Below are positions 17,648 to 28,225 of a stretch of 46,084 bases of DNA, in pieces. The first letter of the stretch is position 1. Every line of letters starts with the position of its first letter. The position numbers were made by a program, and so were the translations under genes. The notes under the pieces were generated by a model, which searched no databases, had not been told where the DNA came from, and saw nothing but the letters and a program-made list of their open reading frames with translations. Origin of the DNA: Pseudorhodobacter sp. (GTDB lineage: Bacteria; Pseudomonadota; Alphaproteobacteria; Rhodobacterales; Rhodobacteraceae); assembly GCA_024642045.1 (NCBI GenBank), contig JAHEBX010000007.1, positions 1 to 46,084 on the forward strand. Direction: 5' to 3'.

Positions 17648-19498
17648 TCATTCCGACGCGCCAGTCGATCCTGCCCGCATTTGGGCCTTGATCCAGGGTC
17701 TGTCCTTGGCGAAATTCTGGAACTGCTTGGGGAAACCGTCTCTGAACACGCCAATTGCGGCACGCGCGGTCTGAAGGTCATCAAGGTTTCGGGCGCACCA
17801 GATCACGTCGATCAAGGTTTGCCAGCGCAATGGATCGGCGCGATAGGCAGAATAAAGTGCGGCAAGCTGCGCCTCAAGATCGCCCGACGCTTCACAACAC
17901 TGCGCCAAGAGAAGCGCCGCTTCCAGATCACCCGCCACGACGGCCTGATTTCGCTCGATCACAGCGCGGGCTTGTGCAGGCAAGCCGATCTGTGCCAGTT
18001 GCGATGAAAGCCGGTGAATATCAGCGATATGCGTCAACTCCGGCGCATGGCCCAACAGGGCCACCACAAATGCCATCACCTCGGCCAGCCCTTTGGGCGA
18101 GAGATGGACGGGAACGATCCCATCTTTGCTAAACTCTGGATCGACCAGCGGAGTCTTGGTGTTGTAGTCGGCAAAGAAACTCACATAGCGGCAGCGGCTG
18201 GCATTCGCCAAACGCCAGAAATCACCCCACCGTGTAACAGCGGTTTGCAGCGTGCCCAACTCGATCACCGTGGTCTGGGGCGCTGCGAACAGCATATTGG
18301 TGAAACCCGCGCCATGATAAGAGATCATGACTTCGGCATTGGCCATGATCGCCACCTGTTCCTGCGGCGTCAGCTTTTCAAAGGCCACGTGTTGGAAGCC
18401 GAAAAGTTCAAGCATCTCGAAGATCTCATTCTCGCCCTTCATATGGCGCGGTCGGGCCTGACCGCCATCGCGCCCGACCCAAAAGCGGCGCGGCAGATGG
18501 CTGAAATCCTGCCCCTTGATCGCCTGCAATCCACGCTCTCTCAGGGCGTAAAGGCTTGAATCTACTGTATTCATCAGCAGAACACCATGCGAAGCCCGCG
18601 TCGCGTCGCGCCCCTTCCAGGCGGCGGTCGAAGGCGCGAACGCATCAAGCGGTTCGCTTTGGTCACGGGGCATCTGATAGTAGCTTGGGCCAAAGTTATA
18701 AGGCACCACCACCTGTTCGTGATGGTGCGGCGCGCGCTGAAAGATAACCCGATCGGCAAGCTCTGGAAACAGCGCGTCGATAAATGCAAAGGTGAACAGT
18801 CGCGTCTTGTCGTCGGCATTCGGGTAGTGGAAATAGATCGGCCCGGTCAGCCCGGTCTGAGCCACCAGCGTAAGCTGGCACAGGGATTCCGTGATGAAAT
18901 GATAGTAGTTAAACGTATTGCGGCAGTCGATCGCAAAGGCCGTTTCAGGCGCGGGCGGGCACCGGACAAGGGGGAGCGTCCGCCCCGCACTTTCTGACTG
19001 ACACGCGTGGAAGTAACCAACCAGAGCCGCATTTGGGTCAAAATCTTGTGCCTCATTCTTCCAACAATAATGGTTGAGGAGCCGCACCCCTGAAGCGCCG
19101 CTGATCAGACACCGATCTTGCACTGCCACGAACGATTTTTTAAACCAGACATCTTGCAGCAAAACTGGCAACGTATTGAATTCAATGACACTTCGAAAGC
19201 GACGGTGCCGTTTGGTAGCAGCCAGATGCGACTCGATCCGCGCCTGTACTTCGCTGTGTTCGCTGGCTGCAAATCCGTGGATCTGACCCCCATCGCGCGG
19301 GCGCCACAAAAACTCGGGCTCGGACAACAGCGCAAACCCCTCTGCCGTGTAGGGGTTCAGGATCAGATCTTGCGGCGGCTGATGAAACGAAATCTGGTTT
19401 AGCACAACGCTCTCGGCAAGAATTTGCGGCTGATTTGGCGGCCTGAAGCGAGTATTACCACGCATGGCACATGTTTCCAGCCCATTGCCATCCCGCAT
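17648..19498 (-). CDS. Glycosyltransferase family 61 protein with C-terminal helical (TPR-like) region
   Basis: From the ATG at 19498 (GGGA ribosome-binding site) the protein has 616 residues; an ATG at 19465 is an alternative. Residues ~200-450 carry the GT61 (DUF563) domain: [29 protein letters not shown] and the family hallmark [20 protein letters not shown] followed by VIELG. GT61 enzymes transfer sugars in extracellular polysaccharide or glycoprotein synthesis. The last ~120 residues ([40 protein letters not shown]) look like TPR-type helical repeats. It is not in a polysaccharide cluster: maeB lies downstream and mutS diverges upstream with 61 nt between. Acceptor and donor are unknown. 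Confidence 0.85.
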   Translation of the reverse strand: MRDGNGLETCAMRGNTRFRPPNQPQILAESVVLNQISFHQPPQDLILNPYTAEGFALLSEPEFLWRPRDGGQIHGFAASEHSEVQARIESHLAATKRHRRFRSVIEFNTLPVLLQDVWFKKSFVAVQDRCLISGASGVRLLNHYCWKNEAQDFDPNAALVGYFHACQSESAGRTLPLVRCPPAPETAFAIDCRNTFNYYHFITESLCQLTLVAQTGLTGPIYFHYPNADDKTRLFTFAFIDALFPELADRVIFQRAPHHHEQVVVPYNFGPSYYQMPRDQSEPLDAFAPSTAAWKGRDATRASHGVLLMNTVDSSLYALRERGLQAIKGQDFSHLPRRFWVGRDGGQARPRHMKGENEIFEMLELFGFQHVAFEKLTPQEQVAIMANAEVMISYHGAGFTNMLFAAPQTTVIELGTLQTAVTRWGDFWRLANASRCRYVSFFADYNTKTPLVDPEFSKDGIVPVHLSPKGLAEVMAFVVALLGHAPELTHIADIHRLSSQLAQIGLPAQARAVIERNQAVVAGDLEAALLLAQCCEASGDLEAQLAALYSAYRADPLRWQTLIDVIWCARNLDDLQTARAAIGVFRDGFPKQFQNFAKDRPWIKAQMRAGSTGASE

Positions 19499-19559
19499 GT
19501 GGTTCCCTTTTTCGTTCCAAGGTGATTTGCTGCGGGCCAGATGTGCCTTGGGGGTTCGG

Positions 19560-22199
19560 GTGAGCGACGAAACTGTAACGCCGATGATGGCGCAATATCT
19601 GGAGATCAAGGCGCAGAACCCCGGCGCCCTGCTGTTCTATCGGATGGGTGACTTTTACGAGATGTTTTTCGAGGACGCCGTTGCAGCTGCAGAGGCGCTA
19701 GACATCGCACTGACCAAACGCGGGTTTCACAAGGGTGAACCGATTTCGATGTGTGGCGTGCCCTACCACGCCGCCGAAGGCTATTTGCTGACGCTGATCC
19801 GAAAAGGCTTTCGCGTCGCGATTGCCGAACAGATGGAGGACCCCGCCGAGGCCAAAAAGCGCGGATCCAAATCGGTCGTGCGGCGCGATGTGGTGCGGTT
19901 GGTCACCCCCGGCACGCTAACAGAGGATACGCTGCTGGAAGCTCGACGTCACAATTTCCTCTGCGCATTCGCCGAGGTCCGTGACGAAGCGGCTTTGGCC
20001 TGGGTCGATATATCGACTGGCGAGTTGCGGGTGATGCCGTGTCCCCTGATCCGGCTGGGGCCAGAACTGGCGCGGCTGGGACCGCGAGAGGTATTGGTTT
20101 CCGAGGCGAGAGAAGCTGATTTGGGCGGGATAGTGACTGAATTGGGCGCTGCGCTGACGGGCCTGTCTCGCGGAAGTTTTGATTCAACCAGCGGAGAAGC
20201 CCGGCTTTGTGCCCTGTGGTCAGTGGGGTCGCTGGAGGCTTACGGCCAATTCGGACGTGCCGAGGTTGCGGCTATGGGTGGGCTGGTAGACTATCTGGAT
20301 CTGACGCAGCGCGGGAAATTGCCCTTGCTGCGCCCCCCCTTGCGGGAAAATGCAGAAGGCGCGATGCAGATTGATGCCGCAACACGGCGCAATCTGGAGA
20401 TTGCGCAGGCGCTGTCGGGCGGGCGCGAAGGATCCTTGATCGCGGCCATTGACCGTACGGCGACAGCCGCGGGCGCGCGACTGTTGGAACGACGCATCTC
20501 CAGCCCCTCAAGGGATTTGGATGTGATTCACGGAAGACTGGATGCACTAAGGTTTTTGCGCGAACAGAGTGCTTTGCGAGAGGTCATCCGCCACGATCTG
20601 CGGGGCGTGCCTGATATTGACCGCGCGTTATCACGCATTGCCTTGGACCGTGGCGGACCTCGAGATCTGACGGCAATTCGCGCCGGGCTGACCCAGGCCG
20701 AACAGATATCGCGACGCTTGGGCCAGACCCCGAGCCTTTTGGCGCAAGCGGCTGTTGATATGATCGGACATTCCGAACTGATCGATTTGCTGGATGCAGC
20801 ACTGGTGGCAGAGCCACCCCTTTTGGCCCGCGAGGGTGGGTTTATCGCCAGCCAATATGACACCGAACTGGACGAGACGCGGCGGTTGCGCGACGAAGGT
20901 CGTGGCGTCATCGCGGCTATGCAGGCGGACTATATTGCACAAACAGGGGTGCAAAGCCTGAAGATCAAGCACAATAATGTGTTGGGCTATTTTATCGAAA
21001 CCACGACGACGCACGCTGAAAAGATGCTCGCTCCGCCTCTCTCGGAAAGCTTTATCCACCGCCAGACGACGGCCAATCAAGTGCGCTTTACCACTGTCGC
21101 CTTGAGCGAGATTGAAACGAAGATCCTCAATGCAGGCAATCATGCGCTTGAGATCGAAAAGCGTCACTATGCAGCGCTAAAGGAAGCTATACTGACGCAA
21201 GCTGGGCCGATTGGTGCTGCAGCGCGAGCGCTGGCAGAAATTGATCTGGCGGCCGCTTTCGCCGACATGGCCTCGGCAGAAAACTGGGTAGAGCCGCGCG
21301 TGGATGCAAGTCGGGCCTTTGAGATAGAGGCGGGACGACATCCCGTGGTTGAACGCGCGCTCAAGCGGCAAGGTGGCGGGGTATTTGTCGCCAACGATTG
21401 TGCGCTGACCGATGAGGCCACGCCTGCGATCTGGTTGCTGACCGGCCCAAATATGGCAGGCAAATCGACGTTTTTACGCCAAAACGCACTCATCGCTCTT
21501 TTGGCGCAGGCGGGCAGTTTTGTGCCCGCGAAATCAGCCCATATCGGCTTGGTCAGTCAGTTGTTCAGCCGCGTCGGGGCATCGGATGATCTGGCGCGGG
21601 GGCGGTCGACTTTTATGGTCGAGATGGTGGAGACCGCCGCTATTCTGAATCAGGCGGATGATCGGGCCTTGGTCATTCTGGATGAAATCGGACGAGGGAC
21701 GGCGACCTATGACGGGCTGTCAATTGCTTGGGCGACGCTGGAGCATTTGCACGACGTAAACCGCTGTCGCGCGCTGTTTGCCACGCATTATCATGAGATG
21801 ACCGCCTTGGCGAACAAGCTGGCGGGGGTCGAGAATGCCACCGTCGCCGTCAAGGAATGGGACGGCGACGTGATCTTTTTGCACGAGGTCAAGAAGGGTG
21901 CCGCGGATCGAAGCTATGGCGTGCAGGTGGCACGGCTGGCAGGCCTGCCGGCCTCGGTGATTGAGCGGGCCAAGGTGGTGCTGGAAACCCTTGAGGCAGG
22001 CGAGCGTGAGGGCGGCGGGCGGCAGAAGGCCTTTATCGACGATCTGCCGCTGTTTCGTGCCATGCCCGTTCAGGCGACCAAACCCGCCGTGCAGGCCTCG
22101 GATGTGGAGACGCGCCTGAAAGAGGTCATGCCGGACGAGCTGACCCCGATTGAAGCCTTACGGTTGGTGTACAGCCTGAAAGAGCTGTTGAAGCCTTAG
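19560..22199 (+). CDS. mutS: DNA mismatch repair protein MutS
   Basis: MutS recognises mismatches and small loops and recruits MutL using ATP. I chose the GTG at 19560 (GGGGG 6 nt upstream), which gives 879 residues beginning just before [20 protein letters not shown]; the open frame starts earlier but would overlap the divergent GT61 gene. The mismatch-binding motif [12 protein letters not shown] (Phe-x-Glu) is near residue 30. Walker [15 protein letters not shown] is near residue 628, [14 protein letters not shown] near 675, Walker [15 protein letters not shown] near 706 and FATHYHEM near 740. The last ~30 residues ([19 protein letters not shown]) match the dimerisation tail. The 3' end overlaps the convergent grpE by 4 nt. 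Confidence 0.97.
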   Translation: MSDETVTPMMAQYLEIKAQNPGALLFYRMGDFYEMFFEDAVAAAEALDIALTKRGFHKGEPISMCGVPYHAAEGYLLTLIRKGFRVAIAEQMEDPAEAKKRGSKSVVRRDVVRLVTPGTLTEDTLLEARRHNFLCAFAEVRDEAALAWVDISTGELRVMPCPLIRLGPELARLGPREVLVSEAREADLGGIVTELGAALTGLSRGSFDSTSGEARLCALWSVGSLEAYGQFGRAEVAAMGGLVDYLDLTQRGKLPLLRPPLRENAEGAMQIDAATRRNLEIAQALSGGREGSLIAAIDRTATAAGARLLERRISSPSRDLDVIHGRLDALRFLREQSALREVIRHDLRGVPDIDRALSRIALDRGGPRDLTAIRAGLTQAEQISRRLGQTPSLLAQAAVDMIGHSELIDLLDAALVAEPPLLAREGGFIASQYDTELDETRRLRDEGRGVIAAMQADYIAQTGVQSLKIKHNNVLGYFIETTTTHAEKMLAPPLSESFIHRQTTANQVRFTTVALSEIETKILNAGNHALEIEKRHYAALKEAILTQAGPIGAAARALAEIDLAAAFADMASAENWVEPRVDASRAFEIEAGRHPVVERALKRQGGGVFVANDCALTDEATPAIWLLTGPNMAGKSTFLRQNALIALLAQAGSFVPAKSAHIGLVSQLFSRVGASDDLARGRSTFMVEMVETAAILNQADDRALVILDEIGRGTATYDGLSIAWATLEHLHDVNRCRALFATHYHEMTALANKLAGVENATVAVKEWDGDVIFLHEVKKGAADRSYGVQVARLAGLPASVIERAKVVLETLEAGEREGGGRQKAFIDDLPLFRAMPVQATKPAVQASDVETRLKEVMPDELTPIEALRLVYSLKELLKP

Positions 22200-22729
22200 C
22201 CTTGTGTATTTGAAGACACGCCGACCTGCGCGGGGCGAAGCAAGCGATCGTGCAGCAGGAATCCGACGCCCATCACCTGAATGATCTGACCCGCTTTGGT
22301 GCCGCTAACCGGCGCCTCGAACATCGCCTGATGCAACTGCGGGTCGAAGGTCTCACCCAATTCGGGATTGATTTCGGTAACACCGTGCTTGGCAAGGACA
22401 TTGGTCAGCTCGCGCAGGGTGAGCTCGAGGCCCTCGATCAGGGCGGCGGCCTGCGCACGCGTTTCTTCATTGGCAGCATCGAGTGCGCGCTTAAGGTTGT
22501 CATAGACCGGCAAAAGGTCGCGGGCGAGTTTGGTGCCGCCATATTGCTCGGCCTCGCGGCGGTCCCGCTCGCTGCGCTTGCGAGAATTTTCGGCATCCGC
22601 CAAAGCCCGCATGAAGCGGTCGCGCATATCATCGCGCTCGGCGCGAAGCGTCTCGATCTCGTCCATGGCTTCAAGGCCATCAAGGTCGTCGAGGTTAATG
22701 TCTTCGGGGCCAGTATTTTCCTGCGCCAT
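22196..22729 (-). CDS. grpE: Nucleotide exchange factor GrpE (Hsp70 cochaperone)
   Basis: GrpE releases ADP from DnaK. From the ATG at 22729 (GGAAG 5 nt upstream) it has 177 residues. An acidic N-terminal region ([20 protein letters not shown]) leads into a long coiled coil (residues ~25-75, [20 protein letters not shown]), followed by the four-helix region and a C-terminal beta domain with [20 protein letters not shown] and the conserved [16 protein letters not shown]. It lies 37 nt downstream of hrcA and is probably cotranscribed as a heat-shock pair. Confidence 0.97.
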   Translation of the reverse strand: MAQENTGPEDINLDDLDGLEAMDEIETLRAERDDMRDRFMRALADAENSRKRSERDRREAEQYGGTKLARDLLPVYDNLKRALDAANEETRAQAAALIEGLELTLRELTNVLAKHGVTEINPELGETFDPQLHQAMFEAPVSGTKAGQIIQVMGVGFLLHDRLLRPAQVGVSSNTQG

Positions 22730-22766
22730 CGTCGTCTTCCTTACATTCAATCCGTCTTGTCGCGGC

Positions 22767-23837
22767 TTAGCCCGAACTCCGTTCAGACAAAAGCCTGCCA
22801 ACCAACTGCGCGGTGTAATCAACGATTGGAACGATACGGCCGTAGTTCAACCGCGTCGGACCAATCACGCCCACAGCGCCGATGATCTTTCGATCAGCGT
22901 TCATATAGGGAGAGACAACCAAAGAGGAACCCGAAAGTGAAAAGAGTTTGTTCTCAGAGCCAATAAAAATGCGCACGCCCTCGCCCGTTTCGGCCAATTC
23001 AAGAAATTCGGCGATGTCGCGCTTGCGCTCAAGGTCATCGAACAATACCCGAATCCGGTCGATATCATCGGACTCGGTGCCGGTTTCGATCAGATTGGCG
23101 CGGCCGCGCACGATCAGTCGCTCGCTCTGCTCGCCGCTATTTTCCCAAAGGACCATGCCGCTTTCGACCAGTTCACGTGCCAGCGAATCGATTTCCTGCC
23201 GACGGCGCGCAATATCCGCGGCCATGGTGCGGCGCAGGTCGGAAAGTGTTCTGCCTTCCGCAAGAGAGTTAAGAAAGTTGGCGGCTTCACGCATCGACGA
23301 CGGCGTTTGGCCCGGCGGCGGGGTGAATAGCCGATTTTCGACATGGCCATTGGTTAGGACCAGCACAACAAGAACACGGTCGGGCGCAAGGCTGACAAAT
23401 TCAATGTGCCGAATCGGTGCCTCGACCTTGGGCGCCAGAACGACGCTGGCGCCTCGGGTAATCCCTGACAGCGTACCGCCAATGGTATCAAGCAGACTGA
23501 CGATGTCCTGACTGGCGCCCGAACTTGCTGTGTCGATCAGCCGACGGTCATCTGCGCCGACATCTCCGACCTCAAGCAGGCCATCGACAAACATCCGCAA
23601 ACCCCGCTGTGTTGGGATTCTGCCCGCCGAAACATGAGGGCTATCAAGCAGCCCAAGAAACTCCAGATCCTGCATCACATTGCGAATGGTCGCCGCCGAG
23701 AGCGTTTCCGACATGCTGCGCGTCAAAGTGCGGGAGCCGACTGGCTCACCCGAGGCAATATAGCCCTCTACGACACGCCGAAACACCTCGCGAGAGCGTT
23801 CATTCATCTCAGACAGGAGCTTTTTGCCTTCGTTCAT
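22767..23837 (-). CDS. hrcA: Heat-inducible transcriptional repressor HrcA
   Basis: HrcA represses chaperone genes by binding CIRCE operators. The 356 residues have the winged helix-turn-helix N-terminus ([20 protein letters not shown], then [20 protein letters not shown]) and the [20 protein letters not shown] block, with a GAF-like C-terminal sensor domain ([39 protein letters not shown]-type ending). An AGGA ribosome-binding site precedes the ATG. It leads the hrcA-grpE pair and diverges from rph. I found no CIRCE sequence upstream. Confidence 0.97.
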   Translation of the reverse strand: MNEGKKLLSEMNERSREVFRRVVEGYIASGEPVGSRTLTRSMSETLSAATIRNVMQDLEFLGLLDSPHVSAGRIPTQRGLRMFVDGLLEVGDVGADDRRLIDTASSGASQDIVSLLDTIGGTLSGITRGASVVLAPKVEAPIRHIEFVSLAPDRVLVVLVLTNGHVENRLFTPPPGQTPSSMREAANFLNSLAEGRTLSDLRRTMAADIARRRQEIDSLARELVESGMVLWENSGEQSERLIVRGRANLIETGTESDDIDRIRVLFDDLERKRDIAEFLELAETGEGVRIFIGSENKLFSLSGSSLVVSPYMNADRKIIGAVGVIGPTRLNYGRIVPIVDYTAQLVGRLLSERSSG

Positions 23838-23950
23838 CGAAAAATTCCTACCTTATGTTTATTAAGGAGGCTTATGGCCCAACGTCAATGAGGGTTGCAT
23901 CCCAAAGCCGCTCGGGACTATCTGAGAGGCAGAAAAATAAGGATGTCACC

Positions 23951-24670
23951 ATGCGACCCTCTGGCCGAAAGTTGAACGAAATGCGACCCGTGTCGATCGA
24001 GATCGACGTGATGAAACATGCAGAAGGCTCGTGCCTGATAAAAATGGGAGAAACCCATGTGCTGTGTTCTGCAACCATCGAAGACAAGGCGCCTCCGTTT
24101 CTGAAAAACTCGGGGCTTGGCTGGGTTACCGCTGAATACGGTATGTTGCCACGCGCAACGAACTCTCGGACCAGACGTGAGGCGGCTGCGGGCAAGCAGA
24201 CCGGAAGAACGCAAGAGATTCAAAGGCTTATTGGTCGCGCCCTGCGCGCTGGAGTTGATCGATCTGCCTTGGGGGAGCGCCAGATTGTCGTCGACTGCGA
24301 CGTCATTCAGGCAGACGGCGGAACACGATGTGCCTCTATTACGGGCGGCTGGGTTGCGTTGCGGCTGGCCATGAACAAATTGCTGAAGACTGGGGCGATT
24401 GTCAGCGATCCGATGATTGATCATGTGGCCGCGGTGTCTTGTGGCATCTATGCAGGACAGCCCGTTCTTGATCTGGATTACCCGGAAGATTCCTCTGCGG
24501 GAACAGACGGAAATTTTATCCTCACCGGTCGCGGGAGGTTGATCGAGATTCAGATGTCTGCTGAAGGCGCAACCTTCTCTCGGGAGGAAATGGGCGAACT
24601 GCTCGACCTTGCAGAACACGGGATCTCTGGCCTGGTTGCGGCTCAGAAAAGCGCGCTTGGGTTGGTGTGA
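23951..24670 (+). CDS. rph: Ribonuclease PH
   Basis: RNase PH is a phosphate-dependent 3'-5' exoribonuclease that trims tRNA precursors. The ATG at 23951 gives 239 residues, the family length. Hallmarks: [60 protein letters not shown] (phosphate-binding arginines), [19 protein letters not shown] and the [19 protein letters not shown] catalytic block. Its stop overlaps the ATG of rdgB (TGATG), so the two are coupled, and hemW follows. The open frame extends upstream but the extra part is antisense to hrcA. Confidence 0.97.
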   Translation: MRPSGRKLNEMRPVSIEIDVMKHAEGSCLIKMGETHVLCSATIEDKAPPFLKNSGLGWVTAEYGMLPRATNSRTRREAAAGKQTGRTQEIQRLIGRALRAGVDRSALGERQIVVDCDVIQADGGTRCASITGGWVALRLAMNKLLKTGAIVSDPMIDHVAAVSCGIYAGQPVLDLDYPEDSSAGTDGNFILTGRGRLIEIQMSAEGATFSREEMGELLDLAEHGISGLVAAQKSALGLV

Positions 24671-25278
24671 TGCGAAAGTTCAGCGGCGATCAGCTTTTGG
24701 TGGCGTCTCACAACCGCGGAAAGCTGGAAGAAATAGCCACTTTGCTTGCGCCGTTGGGAATTGCAGTTGTTTCTGCGGCCGACTTAGGACTACCCGAGCC
24801 CGCCGAAACTGAAACGACCTTTGTGGGGAATGCCCGGATCAAGGCGCATGCAGCCGCGCAGGCAACAGGCCTGCCTGCGCTATCAGATGACTCAGGTATT
24901 TCGATCGACGCCCTGGACGGAGCTCCTGGCGTCTACACTGCAGACTGGGCGGAAACGTCAAGCGGTCGTGACTTTGGCATGGCGATGGAGAAGACTTGGC
25001 AAAAGGTGCTGAAAACTGGGAAGTCAGGGCCATTTTTAGCCCAGTTTCGCTGCACGTTGGTCTTGGCCTGGCCAGACGGACATGATGAGGTCTTTGAGGG
25101 CATCATGAAGGGGTGTGTTGTATGGCCGCCTCGCGGGGTTAACGGCCATGGCTATGATCCAATTTTTAGGCCTGATGGATATGCACTGACCTGTGGAGAG
25201 ATGGATGCTGCAATGAAGAATACCATAAGCCACAGGGCGATGGCATTCGGCGCGCTTGTGAGCAACTGTTTCACGTGA
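24670..25278 (+). CDS. rdgB: RdgB/HAM1 family non-canonical purine NTP pyrophosphatase
   Basis: The enzyme hydrolyses dITP, XTP and related nucleotides to monophosphates, which keeps damaged purines out of DNA. The protein has 202 residues from the ATG at 24670 (a GTG 3 nt earlier is in frame). Motifs: VASHNRGKLEEI at the N-terminus, TFVGNARIKAHAAAQATGLP, ALSDDSGISIDALDGAPGVY with the catalytic Asp, WPPRGVNGHGYDPIFRPDG and the C-terminal ISHRAMAF. It is translationally coupled to rph. Its last codons and stop are formed by a perfect parS site (25267-25282). Confidence 0.95.
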   Translation: MRKFSGDQLLVASHNRGKLEEIATLLAPLGIAVVSAADLGLPEPAETETTFVGNARIKAHAAAQATGLPALSDDSGISIDALDGAPGVYTADWAETSSGRDFGMAMEKTWQKVLKTGKSGPFLAQFRCTLVLAWPDGHDEVFEGIMKGCVVWPPRGVNGHGYDPIFRPDGYALTCGEMDAAMKNTISHRAMAFGALVSNCFT

Positions 25279-25282
25279 AACA
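25267..25282. other. parS centromere site 1 (ParB binding)
   Basis: TGTTTCACGTGAAACA is a perfect match to the 16-bp palindromic chromosomal parS consensus. It overlaps the stop codon of rdgB (the TGA lies inside CACGTGAAAC). It is 1.2 kb from the end of parB and about 8.8 kb from the presumed origin. Confidence 0.95.
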
Positions 25283-25315
25283 ATTCGACGTAAGAAGTTG
25301 AGCGGAAAATGCGTT

Positions 25316-26482
25316 ATGCACGAGTATGAGGATTGGAAAAACGGAGGCTTCGGCCTTTATCTTCATTGGCCATTTTGTGAATCGAAGTGCCCCTATTGTG
25401 ATTTCAACAGTCACGTTGCGAAGGAGATCGATCAGAACCAATGGAAGAGGGCTTTTCTTGCAGAAATCGACAGGATTGGCCTGGAAACCCAGGACAAAGT
25501 ATTGGGCTCAATCTATTTTGGCGGCGGGACACCGTCTCTAATGAACCCCGACCTTGTGGCCGCTATCCTCGACAAAGCGAAATCGACGTGGCGTTTAGAA
25601 AACGATGTCGAGATCACACTAGAGGCCAACCCAACCTCGATTGAGGCGGGTCGATTCAATGGATATCGCGACGCTGGCGTTAATCGAATCTCGATGGGAA
25701 TGCAGGCAATGAACGACGACGACCTGCGAAATCTAGGTCGACGACACACCGCGGCGGAGGCGGTAAAGGCCTTTGATATTGCGCGCAACATTTTCGAGCG
25801 TGTAAGTTTTGACCTGATCTACGCTCGACAGGGTCAAGATCTTGCAAGCTGGAAGCGTGAGCTAAAACGCGCGCTCGATCTCGCTATCGATCACCTATCG
25901 CTGTACCAGCTTACAATCGAAGAAGGGACTGTGTTTTCTGAGCGACTCTCGGCCGGAGGTTTGCGCGGATTACCCGACGAATCGATTGCAGCGGACATGT
26001 ATGAAATGACCCAAGAGGTCTGCAATGATCGGGGCTTTCCCGCCTATGAGGTCTCGAATCATGCTCGGCCTGGCGCTCAGTCAAAACATAACCTCGTCTA
26101 CTGGCGTGGGGGCGATTACGCGGGCATCGGCCCCGGAGCTCATGGTCGATTGACGTGGAATCAAAACCGCTTCGCTACAGAATCGCCAAAATCGCCCACA
26201 CAGTGGCTCAACATGGCCTTGTCGGGGGGCCCTGCCGAGTTTGATAGAGTTTCGCTGTCTGACGAAGATCGTGGCATGGAATACTTGCTGATGTCGCTGA
26301 GGCTGTCGGAGGGGCTTGAAATCAGTCGGCATTCCCGATTGTCTAAGCGCGCACTAGAACATCATACGGTGCTGGATCTCGTTGAGCTGGGCATGATTAA
26401 GATCAGCGGAGATCGCTTAAAGGCTACGGCGAAGGGCCGCCTTATTTTGAACGCACTGATTTCCAAACTCGCAGGAGCATGA
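25316..26482 (+). CDS. hemW: Radical SAM heme chaperone HemW (formerly HemN-like coproporphyrinogen oxidase)
   Basis: HemW binds and inserts heme into respiratory proteins; it is related to HemN but is not the oxygen-independent oxidase. From the ATG at 25316 it has 388 residues; an in-frame TTG at 25298 would add six. The radical SAM cluster motif is CESKCPYCDFNSH near residue 26, with LYLHWPFC before it. Other blocks: GSIYFGGGTPSLM, ITLEANPTSIE, GVNRISMGMQAMNDDDLRNL, HLSLYQLTIEEGT, YEVSNHARPGAQSKHNLVYW, and GIGPGAHGRL. It follows rdgB by about 37 nt and converges with parB (13-nt gap). HemW is favoured over HemN because of its size and the HNLVYWRGGDYAGIGPGAHG signature. Confidence 0.93.
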   Translation: MHEYEDWKNGGFGLYLHWPFCESKCPYCDFNSHVAKEIDQNQWKRAFLAEIDRIGLETQDKVLGSIYFGGGTPSLMNPDLVAAILDKAKSTWRLENDVEITLEANPTSIEAGRFNGYRDAGVNRISMGMQAMNDDDLRNLGRRHTAAEAVKAFDIARNIFERVSFDLIYARQGQDLASWKRELKRALDLAIDHLSLYQLTIEEGTVFSERLSAGGLRGLPDESIAADMYEMTQEVCNDRGFPAYEVSNHARPGAQSKHNLVYWRGGDYAGIGPGAHGRLTWNQNRFATESPKSPTQWLNMALSGGPAEFDRVSLSDEDRGMEYLLMSLRLSEGLEISRHSRLSKRALEHHTVLDLVELGMIKISGDRLKATAKGRLILNALISKLAGA

Positions 26483-26495
26483 TCTGTCAGAATGG

Positions 26496-27401
26496 CTATT
26501 GCCGCGCGAGGTCCCTAGGCATAGACGAAAGTGCCTGACAAAGAAGATCCAAGCCCTCGAGGCTTCGATAAGATATCGTCAGCTTTCCGCCGCCGGTCGT
26601 GCCTTCATGGTCAATCCTTACCCCCATTTTCAGATTAGCCGCCAGGTCTGCTTCAAGCGCTCTTGTGTCAGCATCTTTTTCGGTGTTTCGCGCCGAGCGT
26701 CTCGGCTTGTCAGACATAATGTCCGACCGCCGTACCAATTCCTCCGTCGCCCTAACCGTTAAGTTCTTACCAACAACCAGTTTAGCCAATTCCAGCGCAT
26801 TTGGCGTGGTAATTAACGCTCTCGCGTGCCCGGCAGTGAGCGTTCCTGATTTCACCATTTGCTGCACTTCCTCCGGCAGCGCCAGAAGACGAAGCAAGTT
26901 TGCGATGTGGCTGCGGCTCCGAGAGAGAGCCTCCGCAATCTTCTCCTGGGTGTGGCCAAACCTCTGCATGAGTTGCTTGTAAGCTAGGGCCTCTTCGATT
27001 GCATTTAGCTCTTCTCTTTGAATATTCTCAATAATTGCAATTTCGAGAACTTCAGAATCTGTAAATGCCCGCACAATTGCTGGCAGCTCGTGAAGTTGAG
27101 CTAACTGCGCGGCACGCCATCTCCGCTCGCCCGCAACAATTTCATATGAGTCTCCCCCTTCTACCTGCCGAACGATAAGAGGCTGAATAACGCCTTTTTG
27201 AAGCAGGGAGTCAGCGAGATCACGTAATGCCTGAGGCTCAAATGTCCTCCTCGGCTGATCAGGATTTGGAACAAGTCGGTCAATGGGAATCATAAGCTCG
27301 CTCTTCGGTGTCTCTGTTTCTGGCGCTGAATTCAAATTCACGTCCGCCATCAACGCCGATAAACCTCGACCAAGGCCTCTCCTATCTGATTTCTTCTCCA
27401 T
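26496..27401 (-). CDS. parB: Chromosome partitioning protein ParB
   Basis: ParB is the CTP-dependent DNA clamp that loads at parS and spreads. The 301 residues start with the ParA-interacting tip (RRGLGRGLSALM). The N-terminal domain has IPIDRLVPNPDQPRRTF, the CTP-binding GERRWRAAQLA and ENIQREELNAIEEALAY. The helix-turn-helix for parS is HTQEKIAEALSRSRSHIANL, followed by LLALPEEVQQMVKSGTLTAG. The C-terminal dimer domain follows a charged linker. Its ATG overlaps the parA stop (TGATG). Three perfect parS sites lie within about 5.5 kb. Confidence 0.97.
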   Translation of the reverse strand: MEKKSDRRGLGRGLSALMADVNLNSAPETETPKSELMIPIDRLVPNPDQPRRTFEPQALRDLADSLLQKGVIQPLIVRQVEGGDSYEIVAGERRWRAAQLAQLHELPAIVRAFTDSEVLEIAIIENIQREELNAIEEALAYKQLMQRFGHTQEKIAEALSRSRSHIANLLRLLALPEEVQQMVKSGTLTAGHARALITTPNALELAKLVVGKNLTVRATEELVRRSDIMSDKPRRSARNTEKDADTRALEADLAANLKMGVRIDHEGTTGGGKLTISYRSLEGLDLLCQALSSMPRDLARQ

Positions 27402-28225
27402 CAGACGTTCTCCCTTTTCTTTGGTTGCAGCGCATGGCGATCCAATACCTCAACTGCCAATGCTCGGTATGCCTCCGCACCCTTAGAGCTTCCATCATAC
27501 TCCAAAACAGATTGCGCGAAGGATGGCGCCTCACTCAAACGCACATTTCGTGGGATTGTGGTTTTGAAAACCAATTCCCCTAAAGTTTGACGCGCGTCAC
27601 CCTCTACCTGCTGAGATAATCGGTTTCTGCTATCAACCATAGTCAAGACAACTCCCTCTATCCGTAAACTTGGATTCGCGCTTCTACGGACTTCTCGAAT
27701 GGTCAGCATCAATTGGGAAAGGCCTTCCAACGCGAAAAACTCCGCCTGCAGCGGCACGAGAACGGCGTCAGAGGCGACGAGGGCATTCACAGTTAAGAGA
27801 CTAAGTGAAGGGGGGCAGTCTATCAAAATGAAGTCAAAGCCCAAGATTTCTACTCGGGGATCCCGCAAAGCATCCTGCAAAAGAAAGCTACGCTTTTCAT
27901 TAGCCACAAGCTGTATGTCCGCCGACGACAGGTCTGCACTCGAGGGACAGATAGAGAGCCCGGCTATTTGAGTTGTTGCAATAACATTCGTCATCGGCAA
28001 CTCATCAATCAATACATCATAACTGGTCTTTGATCGGCTTGAGGGATGAAATCCCAGCCCAGTCGAGGCATTTCCCTGCGGGTCCAAGTCAACGAGGAGC
28101 ACTTTCGCACCCGCTTCCGCTAAAGCGGATGAAAGGTTTATCGAAGTCGTTGTTTTCCCGACCCCGCCCTTCTGGTTTGCCACCGAAAGAATGATAGGCT
28201 TTTTGGCAATCAAATTGCTACGCAT
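27401..28225 (-). CDS. parA: Chromosome partitioning ATPase ParA (Soj family)
   Basis: ParA is the DNA-binding ATPase that moves ParB-parS complexes. From the ATG at 28225 it has 274 residues (a TTG two codons earlier is possible). The deviant Walker A KGGVGKTT is at residues 19-26, with the signature lysine. Others: VLLVDLDPQGNASTGLG (A'), FDFILIDCPPSLSLLTVNAL (Walker B region) and VPLQAEFFALEGLSQL. There is no N-terminal helix-turn-helix, so it is the chromosomal type. The start overlaps the end of rsmG by 8 nt and the stop overlaps parB. Confidence 0.97.
   Translation of the reverse strand: MRSNLIAKKPIILSVANQKGGVGKTTTSINLSSALAEAGAKVLLVDLDPQGNASTGLGFHPSSRSKTSYDVLIDELPMTNVIATTQIAGLSICPSSADLSSADIQLVANEKRSFLLQDALRDPRVEILGFDFILIDCPPSLSLLTVNALVASDAVLVPLQAEFFALEGLSQLMLTIREVRRSANPSLRIEGVVLTMVDSRNRLSQQVEGDARQTLGELVFKTTIPRNVRLSEAPSFAQSVLEYDGSSKGAEAYRALAVEVLDRHALQPKKRENV

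Noticed and set aside
23525-23950. Upstream extension of rph
   Set aside because: It is antisense to hrcA; RNase PH homology begins at the ATG at 23951.
23838-23950. CIRCE operator expected near hrcA
   Set aside because: No TTAGCACTC-N9-GAGTGCTAA-like sequence is present on either strand.
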